From: Stephanodiscus triporus
Lineage: Eukaryota > Bacillariophyta > Thalassiosirophyceae > Thalassiosirales > Thalassiosiraceae
DNA: 20,788 bases
NCBI GenBank assembly: GCA_036939755.1
Contig: JALLAZ010001166.1
Location: 1-20,788 of the forward strand
Direction: 5' to 3'
In this document: positions 9,553 to 18,728 of the stretch, one piece after another
Numbering within the stretch: position 1 is the stretch's first letter
Layout: each line of letters starts with the position of its first letter
Program-made: the position numbers and the translations under genes
Notes under the pieces: model-generated
What the model was told of the DNA's origin: nothing
What the model saw: only the letters and a program-made list of their open reading frames with translations
Databases searched by the model: none

Positions 9553-11097
9553 ATGTCGGGCCAACGCCACGTCGTTTTCTTCAATATAGCCGCCCCAGGG
9601 CACATGAACCCCACACTGCCCCTCGTTGCCGAGCTCGTGTCCAGGGGATGCAAGGTGACATACTTCGTCGACGCCAAGGAGCGGGATGTTGTTGAGGCCG
9701 CGGGGGCGGATTGGCGACCATTTCGCTTCGCTCACAGACCAGACCTATCGGGCATGCCTCATCAGATTGATGAATTCGGAATCAAAACATTGGTTCCCGA
9801 GGGCACGGCCAAAGAAAAGTACTCGTCACTTCCCGATTGCGTCCTCTACTGGGCCGAGCAGATGCTGCCCGCGCTAATCGAGGACTTGCGCGCCTTAGTG
9901 CCGGCCCCGGCGGCCTTGATATACAACCCCTTCCTGTCCGCCGGCCGCGTCGCCGCCAAGGTCCTGGGCGTTCCCGCCATCGGCATGCTCACGATACCGG
10001 GCCCTGGCGTGATCTCCTTGCCCCGGCAGATATCCGATGCCATGGACGCAAAACCGTGGGTTGAGAGGCCGAGACATGCAATAGCCAACAAGTACGGTCT
10101 CGACGTACTGGAGAACGGCATGATCATGGAGTTCTACTCCCCTGTTGCTAACATAGTCACTACCATCGATGAGCTCTTCTCCCCACCCAGCACTGAGAAG
10201 CAGATCGAGCGCTTCGGCCACTTTCCCTTCACTTGCGTTGGCGTCCTCCTGAACGACAAGGTGAAGCGCATGAATGGCGTAACTATGGAGGCCCCGAAGG
10301 ATGTGGAGAAGTTGACGAAGAAGTCCTTCGTAAACTCCGAAATCTTGGGGCCGTTGCCGATGGAGAGGATCATGGAGGCGCGGCAGGCGGGTCGGAAGAT
10401 AATCCTTGTCTCCTTGGGTACAGTTGCAACCAGCGTCTTCTGGGCAAAGCCCTTCGGGGTTGCTGCCTTCTCCAATGATGTCGTGAAGAGTGGGGAAGGC
10501 CGGCGCTCACTAAGTGAGTACACCGGCAAGGAGTTCTGCCAGCACGTCTGGCGAACTTTCTTCGATGCCTTTGGCGGCGACGACGCCTTTCTTGTCATCA
10601 TGTCTCTGGGGCCGATGGAGGATGCGTTGGACAGTTTGCCCGAGACGCCAGCAAACTTCGTGGTTCGCAACGCTGTGCCTCAGATCGAGGCGTTGCGCAT
10701 CTGCGACGCATTTGTCATGCACGGCGGTGCAAATAGCATGCACGAGGCCCTCAGCATGGGAGTTCCAATGGTGGTGGTGCCCATCTTTGGAGACCAGCCA
10801 GCGAATGCAGACACTATCGCCCGATCAGGTGCCGGTGTCTCTTTTCGCAACCCTCTCGGTACCCTGACCACGACCTCGCTGCGTACTGCTGTGGTGGAGC
10901 TCTCGGCATCGAGTGCCGAGAATCCCTACCGCGTTGCGGCGCATGCCATGAAGCAAAGGTTCGAGGGCGGTGGTGTGCCGAAGGCCGTGGACATCATTCT
11001 CAAGCATGCAGTGTCCATGCTAGCGAATGAGACTCTCAGTCCGTGTGGATCTCTTGTGACTCAGACTGGTCGTCTCTCAATAATCGTCTCCGAATAA
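9553..11097 (+). CDS. MGT-type UDP-sugar-dependent glycosyltransferase (GT-B fold)
   Basis: 514 residues, one exon. The start is HVVFFNIAAPGHMNPTLPL (residues 6-24), the N-terminal acceptor-domain signature of macrolide/UGT-like GT1 enzymes; His17 is a candidate catalytic base. The donor-binding region is clear: VPQIEALRICDAFVMHGG, then HGGANSMHEALSMGVPMVVV (from 390) and GDQPANA (413-419). VSLGTVATSVFW (286-297) sits where the family has its SLGT loop. Such enzymes move a sugar from a nucleotide donor to a small hydrophobic acceptor; the acceptor here is unknown. The ATG at 9553 is the first consistent with the family N-terminus, although the frame is open further upstream. No intron and the resemblance to bacterial MGT proteins suggest possible bacterial ancestry, which is inference. 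Sterol or lipid glycosyltransferase is an alternative activity. Confidence 0.88.
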   Translation: MSGQRHVVFFNIAAPGHMNPTLPLVAELVSRGCKVTYFVDAKERDVVEAAGADWRPFRFAHRPDLSGMPHQIDEFGIKTLVPEGTAKEKYSSLPDCVLYWAEQMLPALIEDLRALVPAPAALIYNPFLSAGRVAAKVLGVPAIGMLTIPGPGVISLPRQISDAMDAKPWVERPRHAIANKYGLDVLENGMIMEFYSPVANIVTTIDELFSPPSTEKQIERFGHFPFTCVGVLLNDKVKRMNGVTMEAPKDVEKLTKKSFVNSEILGPLPMERIMEARQAGRKIILVSLGTVATSVFWAKPFGVAAFSNDVVKSGEGRRSLSEYTGKEFCQHVWRTFFDAFGGDDAFLVIMSLGPMEDALDSLPETPANFVVRNAVPQIEALRICDAFVMHGGANSMHEALSMGVPMVVVPIFGDQPANADTIARSGAGVSFRNPLGTLTTTSLRTAVVELSASSAENPYRVAAHAMKQRFEGGGVPKAVDIILKHAVSMLANETLSPCGSLVTQTGRLSIIVSE

Positions 11098-11458
11098 GTC
11101 CATGCCCATCTGCCGAGTAGCGGCACCCTCACCATGTAGACAAATTTTCAATTTAATCAACATTGATTTGGAAACTGAAGTAGTGAATCACAGAGACTAG
11201 AGTAGACATAAGAGATAAACAGTGTGCAGGCTTACATGATCTAATTATTCAAACCGAGACAGGCAACGCCGTGGTGAAATGACAATAAAATCGAGGGAGA
11301 GAAAGATGCAAAAATGACACTGTGGCCCTCTCGGGTTAGAACGGCTGCGGGGCCTTGATCTTGAAAGTGTCCATCAAAAATATTGGTCCATTACATATTG
11401 GGCTATCATAGTCCTGGAAAGTCATTCGTGGGGGGGGGGCGATGAACCCTGGGACTTG
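11098..11458. other. Tail-to-tail intergenic region, glycosyltransferase and HSF
   Basis: 361 bp between convergent stops, AT-rich near the glycosyltransferase and ending in a G10 run (11430-11439) next to the HSF stop. An AATAAA at 11284-11289 on the plus strand could serve as a polyadenylation signal. No gene seen. Confidence 0.55.
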
Positions 11459-12309
11459 TTACGATTCATACCACTGTTCCACTGGGTCGTACTGTCGGTG
11501 GGATTGGAGCGCGCCGCCGGCCACGGCGGGATCCCCCAGGCCGAACGCGTCGGACGTGGGACCGCCCGCGTCCAGGGATAGGAACGGCGGCAGCGGCGGG
11601 GCGGACATCCCGGAGAGCCTGCGCAGCGCATGGGCCGCCGCGCGCCTGCCGGGACTGTTGTGCTGCTCGATTGTTGACGATCCCGGACTCTCCCCCTCCT
11701 CCTCCTCCTCCTCCTCCTCCTCCTCCTCGGAGGGTGGATTCGAAGTGCCGTCGTCCGGGGGGGGCGACGGAGGTGGCCACATCATCTCGACGTTGTCGTT
11801 GACGTTGTTGCTCCCGCCGCCGACGGCGACGCCCCCCGCGGCGTCCGTGACCGCGGGCATGGCGTAAAAGTTAGGCTCGCTGGCAACGTCCGTGGGCTGC
11901 TTGTGTCCCGTGCCCTTGACCTTCTGCCTCTGCATCATCATGCCGAGGTGAGGCCTGCCCCTGAGGAAGAGCTCGTGGTAATACGCCCCGGCGTCCGGGC
12001 CCTGGGTTATCCTGCGGAAGCCGTACAGGTTCAGCTGACGCTGGAAGCTCGTTAATTTGGACTGCTTGAAGTAATCGGGCATGACCTCCGACGCGAACGA
12101 GCGCGGTCGTCGAACGACGAACGCTCGTCCGTGCGTTGACCAGGAGACGACGTCGGGACGGGATGCGGACTCGCGGTCGAGCATGTCCATGAGCTTCTCG
12201 GGGAATGGCACGTTGACCCCCCCCTTCTTCTTTCGCACGAATTGGCCCGAGTCCGGTAGGGCGGAGTAATCGTGGTAGACGTGCCGGGGCGGCTTGGGAC
12301 GGGACTTGC

Positions 12310-12349
<40 letters not shown>

Positions 12350-14053
12350 TGGCTTGGAGGCGGAATTGGGCCCGACGCTGACTTCGTCGTCCTCCTCCGG
12401 CGCGTCTCCTTCGTCGTCGGATCCCCCGCCGGGAGGGGGATCCGACGATCCGACCGATTGTCGAGTCTCCATGGACTTGCCTCCCTTCGACGGAATCTTC
12501 GCCTCGAGGGAGGAGGTGGACGGCGATGTCCGTATTCGTTTCGAGGATCGGGTCGACTGCGACGACCGCGCTTCCTCTCCTTCTCCTGCCCATGCTGCTT
12601 GTGCGGCCCCGTTCGCGGAGAGACGTCCTCCAGCCTGTGCATCTGCCCGCTGCACCTGCATATGCCGCTGCATCTGCATTTGCATCCTGGCGGCCGCGGC
12701 CACGTAGATCTGATCTCGACCCTCGGCCCCCTCCTCCGACCCTCCTCCCACGACGGCGGCGACTGCCGAGTACGACGACGACGACGACGACGACGACGAC
12801 CCCTCGCGCTGCAGCTTCCGCAACAGCAACGTCGCCGACGATCGCAGCGCCTCGTCATCCTCGTCGCGCGACGGCGTCCGACCACCGGACGACGACGACG
12901 CGACGGCCGCCTCCGCCGCCGCCTGCGCCGCGGCGTTCGCGAGGTCCATCGCCACCCTCCGTATCGCGTCGGCGCGACGCTGCGTCCGCTCGGCGGCCTC
13001 GTACGCCTCGGCGGCTAGGAGGAGGAAGCCTGAGCCGCGTCGCTCGGGGGCGGAGGACGCGACCGCCGCTATCGCGTCGGAGACCGTGGTCGACGTAGTC
13101 TTAGGGGTAAGTAGGCCGGGCGGCGACGACGACGACGACGACGGAGGCGGCGCGTGGAAAATCGAGAAGCCGTGGGTCGCCGCCGACGCCGACGCCGCCG
13201 ACGACGACGACGACGCGGCCACGGTCAACGGGACCTCGTACGAGTCGTCGCGTTGACTCCGCCGTCGCGGTCGACCTCGGGGGGCGTCCCTGCGATCGGC
13301 GTCCTCGACCGCGGCGGGCCGGGTCGGGAGTCCGGCGGCGGCCTCGAGAGGAGCGGACTCGTCGTCCCTCTTCGCGCCGTACTCGAACCCGACGACGGAG
13401 CTGACCACGGCGGCGGGACCGTCGTCGCTCGTCGTCGTACGCTCCTCGTCGTTACTTTCGACATCCCCCTTGTCGTGGTAGTCGTCGTCGTCGCCGCCGC
13501 CATCGTCCGCGCGCGACGGCGACCCTCGACCTTTGTTTTTTGCGCAGTCGGGGGAGAGAAAGATGGCGCGCGATCGGGAACGACAAAAATGGGGGGATAT
13601 TCGCGGGGAGAGGATGGAGGGATGATGATGATGATGATGAATGATGATGATGATGATGATGAATGGGAGGGGATGGGGGATGAGGATGAGGAGGGGCAAA
13701 TTTCGACATGAATGATGGGGGGGGGGGGGGTCAGGTTCAAACTGGTACTTCGTCGCGGCGATGGTGACCGTCCATGTCGACCATCATGGGGGTTCGGAAA
13801 TCTTCAGAAGGAATAAAAGCTCACCGATGTCCCTAGGCTGCTCCGACAAAGACGATGACGACGACGAAACGCCGCTCTCCAGTTTCATTTTCATCAGACA
13901 TCGTTTCATCATATCTGGGAGTGCTTGCTCCTCGTCGACGGTTCCATCGGATCCGTCGATGTTCGTCGGGAGGCGTTGCTGCTGCTCAAGACAGCTTGCA
14001 AATTGCACGAAAAATGTGGATGATGTGTCCGCCTTCTCATCCAGTGGATTCAT
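11459..14053 (-). CDS. Heat shock transcription factor (HSF-type DNA-binding domain)
   Basis: Model of 766 residues from exon 1 (14053-13825) and exon 2 (13530-11459). The HSF DNA-binding domain is unmistakable at about residues 516-620: VPFPEKLMDMLD, VVSWSTHGRAFVVRRP, FASEVMPDYFKQSKLTSFQR, QLNLYGFRRI, GAYYHELFLRGRP, KVKG. HSFs bind nGAAn repeats in promoters, usually as trimers, and drive stress genes. The large frame has no ATG before 12949 although it looks coding well upstream. A phase-1 GTGAGC donor after 13825 joins AAAG|GT at 13531/13530 and supplies an ATG-initiated 76-residue first exon; this join is my inference (an acceptor six bases further on also fits). The rest is low complexity: poly-Ser, a Met/Gln patch, an acidic Glu run. 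I see no clear leucine-zipper trimerisation region after the domain. Diatoms have expanded HSF families. Divergent from the RRM gene. Confidence 0.88.
12310..12348 (+). repeat. (GAC)n run coding for poly-Ser in HSF
   Basis: An almost pure GAC array on the plus strand, read as TCG serine codons by the HSF gene. It gives a Ser run just before the DNA-binding domain. It is one of several trinucleotide arrays in this gene; others lie near 11697-11729 (Glu) and 12773-12800 (Ser). Confidence 0.85.
13531..13824 (-). other. Inferred HSF intron with C14 and ATC repeats
   Basis: 294 bp, GTGAGC donor and CAAAG acceptor on the minus strand, phase 1 on both sides. The 3' half is pyrimidine-rich, including a C14 run (13717-13730) and an imperfect (ATC)n array (13621-13662). 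All three minus-strand frames happen to be open over parts of it, which could mislead gene finders. Confidence 0.5.
13621..13662 (+). repeat. (GAT)n microsatellite
   Basis: About 14 trinucleotide units of GAT with a one-base shift in the middle, lying in the inferred HSF intron. Confidence 0.9.
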
Positions 14054-14258
14054 CGTAGTGGGATTGGGGGGCGGGCTTCGGTTGTTTGTTCTCGTCCATT
14101 ACTTTTCGCGAACTAAAGGCAACAAAAACCGACAGATGCGAACCGCGATGTGCTGGGAAGAAGAGAGCTGGCGCGAGGCGAACACAGACGGTGAGGTTCG
14201 GAAACACAGAGAGAAAAGCGAACGCGTGCGTGTCCGTCCCACACTATGTTGTACTTAC

Positions 14259-14270
14259 CTATTCCTACGT
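14259..14270 (-). promoter_or_regulatory. ACGTAGGAATAG motif, copy 2
   Basis: Exact match on the minus strand, followed on that strand by GTAAGTACAAC. It lies 206 bp upstream of the HSF start in the same orientation, and 294 bp upstream of the RRM protein start. Confidence 0.45.
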
Positions 14271-14495
14271 CATTTTTTAGACTAAAAACAAGTCATTCTC
14301 GAAAAAAAAGATGAGACTGACTGCGTTGAGCGCAAAAAGGGGGGAAGCACACTCTTTGTCAACGGGACCCCGCCCCCAAACAACTCAAAAAAGTCAAAAT
14401 CTCCTCCCCCAAAAAAACAAAACACACACACGACGACGTCCCCCCCAAAATCAAACACTCTCTCCCCAACGACAAAACCACGACCGACGATTCGA

Positions 14496-14540
14496 CGACC
14501 CGACCCGACCTGACCCGACCCGACCCGACCCGACCCGACC
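14496..14540 (+). repeat. (CGACC)9 pentanucleotide repeat
   Basis: Nine tandem five-base units, the fourth reading TGACC, located 24 bp before the RRM protein ATG and thus probably in its 5' untranslated region. Confidence 0.93.
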
Positions 14541-14563
14541 GGACCCCGAAACGAAAATATCAC

Positions 14564-14742
14564 ATGACGACGATCGATCAGCGGTCCTCGCGACAGCGCG
14601 CGCCCCTGAACAACTCGTACAAGTTCTTCGTCGCGAACGTCGACTTCCGCACGACCGCCGCCCAGGTCGACGAATTCTTCGGCAGGTTCGGCAACGTCAA
14701 TCAGGTCCGACTCCTGCCACCGCAGCGGGGGGGCGGGGGCGG

Positions 14743-14798
<56 letters not shown>

Positions 14799-16162
14799 AA
14801 CAACGGCCGCTGCACAGGGGGTACGGATTCCTCTTCATGCTCGACGAGCCGTCGGCGTCGGCGCTGGAGCGGCACGTCGCCGCGTTCCCCGACAACAAGA
14901 TCGAGATGATGGGGAGGAGGGGCGTGCACGTACGGAGGCAGGTGGGCATGGGCAGGGCGGGGGGGGGGGACGATGGCGCCGTCGGGGGGGGCATCGGCGT
15001 CGGGGGGGGCGGCGATCATCCCTCGATCGGTCACGGGAATGCCTGGGCGCAGTACTACGACTACGACGTATGGCAGCAGCAGGGATTGCAGCACGGCGGC
15101 GCGCCGTCGACGACGACCGCTCCCGGCCATCCGCAGGGATATCCCGCGCAGGGAGGGGTCGCGGCGTACGACGCCGTCGGTTATCAACATCATCATCAGC
15201 AGCAGCAGCAGCAGCAGGCGATGCAGTACCCCCCCCATCAGGGCCAGGGCTGGGGCGCCGGCTACTACGGCTCTTACCCGACGGCGGATAACTACTGCGC
15301 GAACAATGCCGCCGTTCCCGTTACTGCCGCGGCGGTTCCGGGGGGGGGGGTGGTCGGGGGATATCCGCCGTCGCAGCAGGAGGCGGGGGGGGGGCCGCCG
15401 GCCGCATACCCCCATCAGCAGCAGCAGCGGCCCCATCCGCCGCAGCGGCAGGAGATCGCGTACGCGGACGGCGCGAGCGCTACCGCGTACGCGGGAGGTC
15501 ATCATCCGCGGCAGTACTACCCGAACGACGACGGCGGACACAACTACTACTACCATCACGCGGGCGGGTACGCCGCGACGACGACGGGATACGCCGTCCA
15601 GCAGCGGCCGGAGTACCCGCAACAGCCGCAGCCGCGGCATCAACCTCAGTACCCGCCGCCGCCGCCGCCGCCGCTGCACCAGCAGCAGCAGCAGCATCCG
15701 CAACACGCCGATCGGGGCGCGTACGACCATCATCGTCAGACGCCGGCCTACCACGACCAGATGCCGCAGCAACCGCAACAGCAACCGCAGCAGCTGCCTC
15801 CTCCGCCTCCGTTGCGGTACGACGGCCACGCGGGACCGCCGCAGCAGCAGCAACAACGGGGACCGTCGATCCCATCGCGGCACGAGGGACAGCAGCGGAT
15901 CGGGGGTCCGCGCGTCGCGCCGCCGCATCCTCCCCCCCACGACGGCCCGGACGGCGTCGTGCGTCCGATGCCGAATAATAATTACGGGGGAGGAGTGCCG
16001 CCGACGAGGTCGACGGCGCAACCCCCACATGGCGGCGGCGGAAAGTGGCACGGAGGGGGGGGGGGAGGGGGACGGGTTTTCAATGGCGGCGGTCGCGGCG
16101 GCGGGCGCGATGGCGGCGGGGGGAGGAACGGAAGGGATGGTCGGAGGGATCGTCCGTATTGA
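14564..16162 (+). CDS. RRM RNA-binding protein with poly-Gly loop and Q/P/Y/RGG-rich tail
   Basis: 532 residues, one exon. An RRM begins near residue 19: RNP2-like KFFVANVDF at 20-28, helix TAAQVDEFFGRFG, and RNP1-like RGYGFLFM near 87-94, ending about residue 128. Between the second strand and RNP1, where an RRM loop sits, a poly-Gly stretch of more than 20 residues is encoded by a nearly pure G tract. Residues 140-480 are rich in Gln, Pro, Tyr, His and Gly; the last 40 residues are a Gly/Arg-rich RGG-type region (GGGRGGGRDGGGGRNGRD). Such proteins bind RNA, and Q/Y-rich plus RGG tails often form condensates, so roles in splicing, stability or granules are plausible. Target unknown. The ATG at 14564 is right before the domain and after a repeat-rich leader. 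The poly-G length may be unreliable in the assembly. Confidence 0.88.
14746..14797 (+). repeat. 52-base uninterrupted poly(G) tract in coding sequence
   Basis: A pure G homopolymer, preceded by further G-rich bases from 14727, coding for glycine inside the RRM. It keeps the frame across to RNP1 at the stated length. Runs of this kind are prone to length errors and to G-quadruplex formation. Confidence 0.9.
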
Positions 16163-17784
16163 AAAAAAAAGAGATATATTGTATTTTTATATCCCGTAGG
16201 GGGAAGGAGAGGGACTGTTTGGTGATATTTTCATGTTTATGATTTTATGAATTCGTCAGGTTCCGGGGAGAAAATAATGAAGACGAGGAGAGTGTGAAGA
16301 TTTCACCTGTTTTCGGTTGAAGAGATACGAATCACGATGGGGAATCAGCCCGAAGGAGTGCGTATGCTTATGGCCGTTTTACGGACTTTGAATGGGAACA
16401 GTTGGTAGACAGAGTTTGTTTCATTGGCGCGCATGGGTTGTTCTTTTGTTCGACAGTTGACTTTCTTCATTTCAGAGCGGTGGTGTGTCCGTTGGCTTTT
16501 CACCTTTTTCGGATATTCTAACATTGTCTTTGGGTGGACCTAGGAGGGCGCTTTGAGTAGCATGATCCTGATTTTTCGATGCCTCTACATGCAGCAATCG
16601 TGCGGGCACGCCACTATGCATGTTGACTTACTTGTTGGTGTTTGGTAATAGATGTTGATGCTCCTGGGTGTGTCCTAGGATTTCTTTGTTCTATTTTGGG
16701 ATTTCTTTTGATACGCCCATTTACCTCAAGTGATCTCGGTGCCTGCATCATTGCCAACCACACGATTCAATCAGTGTTTGCATCACTGAGCAAGTTATTT
16801 CTGCATCCTAAGGAAATTATCACTCGTCGGAAGCGAGAGGCTGCGCGTCGAGGCACAACATCGCAGGAGTGAGAGAGAAATAGTGTATGGCTCCTCCCTC
16901 CATTTTTTGACGGATTTTTCGAGTTGGGATGTTATGGAATGCGTTTGATCTTTGGATTATGAACTCGTCGACTTCATATGTGCCTTCGAATATTTTTCAA
17001 TTGCGCCTTTGGTCCCCCTTGGGCGAGGATTTGGGCAAATGATATTATGAATCTAGGCGTGCTCTTTTTCATTTGTTCTGATGTTCAAGACATGCTATAA
17101 ATATAACTGCCTGTTTCAGCTATGATGTGTGATTGGAATCAAAGTGGAAATCTTCCTTCCACTAGTATTGATGAACACTTTACATTAATACGGCAATGCT
17201 TCGAATATGGGGTGATTGGTAACAAAGGAGACAGGCTCTGCTGAGAGCAAAGAAGGAATTCACTTTACCATGCTGTTGATTCAGGTATCATCAGTTTCTA
17301 CCGTGTTTTACCCTTGATTCCTTTCATTGATATACAATATCAGGTGGAAAAGAATTGGTTTGTGTTTGACATGTTGTTTTCTATTTCTACCCATAGGATT
17401 TCCATACATTGATTGTAATTAAGTTTGACAATGAGCTCAGTCATACAGTACAATACATAATATGCCTGGCAGACTGGCAGGTTTGATTATCCTTGCTAGT
17501 TGCTATAAGAGGTGGCCAGGACTGTCTTGGGTATTTAGCTGTTGGCAAAGAGATGATGCAAAAAAGATGCCAAAGACAAGAGACTATCATCTACCATGCC
17601 ATAAAAAGACTTGATACTCAATGCAAATAGAGTGTCTCCATAATTAAGAAGTCCCTTTTACAAAGTTTACCACTTACTCCTAATTTTTGTTTCAACGTAG
17701 GAATAGTTCTGTATGCTACTGCGTCCAGGTCCCTCGGAGAACTAACTGTTTTCATTATTTCGAAGTGCGAATAAAAGCGTCAAG
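16163..17784. other. Long AT-rich intergenic region, no gene recognised
   Basis: 1.6 kb between the RRM protein stop and the eL29 start, clearly more AT-rich than the exons. It holds the RRM 3' untranslated region and the eL29 promoter. The longest open stretch (16642-16872) has no recognisable motif. TATAAATATAA at 17096-17106 looks like a TATA box without a recognised gene behind it. A weak C/D-box-like pair (TGATGA 17169-17174, CTGA 17241-17244) was seen but not called. Confidence 0.55.
17695..17706 (+). promoter_or_regulatory. ACGTAGGAATAG motif, copy 3
   Basis: Exact 12-mer, 79 bp upstream of the eL29 start codon and in the same orientation; followed by TTCTGTATGC. Ribosomal protein promoters are strong, so a core-promoter or activator site is plausible. 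Confidence 0.5.
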
Positions 17785-18428
17785 ATGGTGAAGGTACGAC
17801 AACGAGATATGCTCCATGGACAATGATTGGTCGGCCTTATCGACGATCTGAGATGGGGGGAATGTGTCAGGAAGTGGGAGCGCGAGGGGTCATGATAAAT
17901 CCCCGTGGTGTTGGTTCGGGAAACTCGGGACGCGTCGACGCGTCGTCGCAGCCGCTTCGATGCGCCATGGTGGCTAGTTCGACTAGTGGCCTCGACGTGG
18001 AAAGTCAGATTCGTTCATCGACGAGTTCGATGAGTGGTTTGTCCCCCTAGGCCGTGTTGCGAGCTTATCACGTGCGGGGGCGCGCTAGTGCAATGGATTG
18101 GTCTCCTGCCCTTTTCCGCCGTGGCGATCGGTCCGATTTTGTTTGTATCCCGCTCTCCATTTCCCGGCCATCGATTGAGTCATCTCACCCTCTGCTGTTT
18201 TCCGTCTCCCGTCCGAATCTTATCGCGCGCTTCTTTCTTAATTGAAACGACCAACAGCAAAAGAACACGTGCGCCCACAACAACACCCAGAAGGCGCATG
18301 CCAACGGTATCAAGAAGAAGAAGCGCACCAAGTACGTGTCCACGCGGGGGATGGATCCTAAATTCTTGAGGAATCAGAAGTTTTGCAAGAAGTGGAATAG
18401 CTCGAAGCGTCCTGAGAATGATGACTAA
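17785..18428 (+). CDS. RPL29: Cytosolic 60S ribosomal protein eL29, split gene
   Basis: Exon 1 is only the first three codons (17785-17793, MVK) and exon 2 is 18258-18428. The 464-bp intron (17794-18257) starts GTACGA and ends CAACAG, phase 0. The product has 59 residues: after MVK come [20 protein letters not shown], then a basic stretch and [18 protein letters not shown]-x-x-x-K-A-H-x-N-G-I-K-K and DPKFLRN are the signature of eL29, a small basic protein of the large ribosomal subunit near the exit tunnel. Animal proteins have a long extra C-terminus; short forms occur in protists and fungi. It is easy to miss because the coding part after the intron is 57 codons and lacks its own ATG start. 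I confirmed the frame from the intron end to the TAA. Confidence 0.9.
17794..18257 (+). other. eL29 intron, 464 bp
   Basis: Unusually long against the other introns here (72-428 bp). Its 3' end is pyrimidine-rich before CAACAG. Introns of ribosomal protein genes often carry snoRNAs or transcription enhancers; I looked for C/D boxes and found only weak candidates (such as CATGATAA near 17890). Confidence 0.8.
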
Positions 18429-18728
18429 ATTTTCGTGTTAGATTCCTAAACGATTAGAAGGGAATATAGCTTTATAAATAATTAGTTGCTATGTCAATTA
18501 GACTCCTTTTTTTATTGCATTGCCTGATTTTCTGGCTGGCTTACTTCTTACACCGGATCGCCTTCGATCATTTGCAAATGATGATCACTCAGGCAGCTAC
18601 AATATACGCAGCAGGTAAGAGCGCAATGATCCCAAAATGTCAGGGTATATATTTGAGCCGTTCTGTATTCTGATCAAAAGTCGACATATCCATCGAGAGT
18701 TTCTGCGACTTTCGCTGTCGCTGTTAGT
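18429..18728. other. Tail-to-tail intergenic region, eL29 and methyltransferase
   Basis: 300 bp, AT-rich, between the convergent stop codons; presumably both 3' untranslated regions. No gene seen. Confidence 0.55.

Larger units (their letters stand above)
14054..14563. promoter_or_regulatory. Shared divergent upstream region, HSF and RRM protein
   Basis: 510 bp between the inferred HSF start and the RRM protein start. It contains motif copy 2 (14259-14270), a poly-A/C-rich stretch, and nine CGACC units (14496-14540) close to the RRM gene. It probably acts as a two-way promoter plus 5' untranslated regions. Confidence 0.5.

Noticed and set aside
13452..13709. Start at 13709 (MSKFAPPHPHPPSPP) as the HSF N-terminus
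   Set aside because: It reads through ATC and CCC repeats, is out of frame with HSF, and no splice pair with matching phase was found. The 14053 exon fits better.
11459..13711. Many long open frames on both strands across the HSF gene
   Set aside because: They are rich in Arg, Pro, Thr or Asp repeats produced by reading GAC/TCG arrays out of frame. Only the HSF frame has a recognisable domain.
14282..16051. Long minus-strand frame opposite the RRM gene (589 residues)
   Set aside because: Composition is Arg/Leu/Pro repeats mirrored from Gln, Gly and Tyr codons. It lacks motifs, and the plus strand holds the RRM.
16642..16872. 76-residue frame in the AT-rich gap
   Set aside because: No start context, splice support or family resemblance; expected by chance in 1.6 kb.
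17169..17244. C/D-box snoRNA
   Set aside because: The boxes are short and the C box imperfect, there is no terminal stem, and no rRNA match could be established by eye.
17823..18050. 75-residue frame inside the eL29 intron
   Set aside because: It lies wholly within a well-supported intron and has no known motif.
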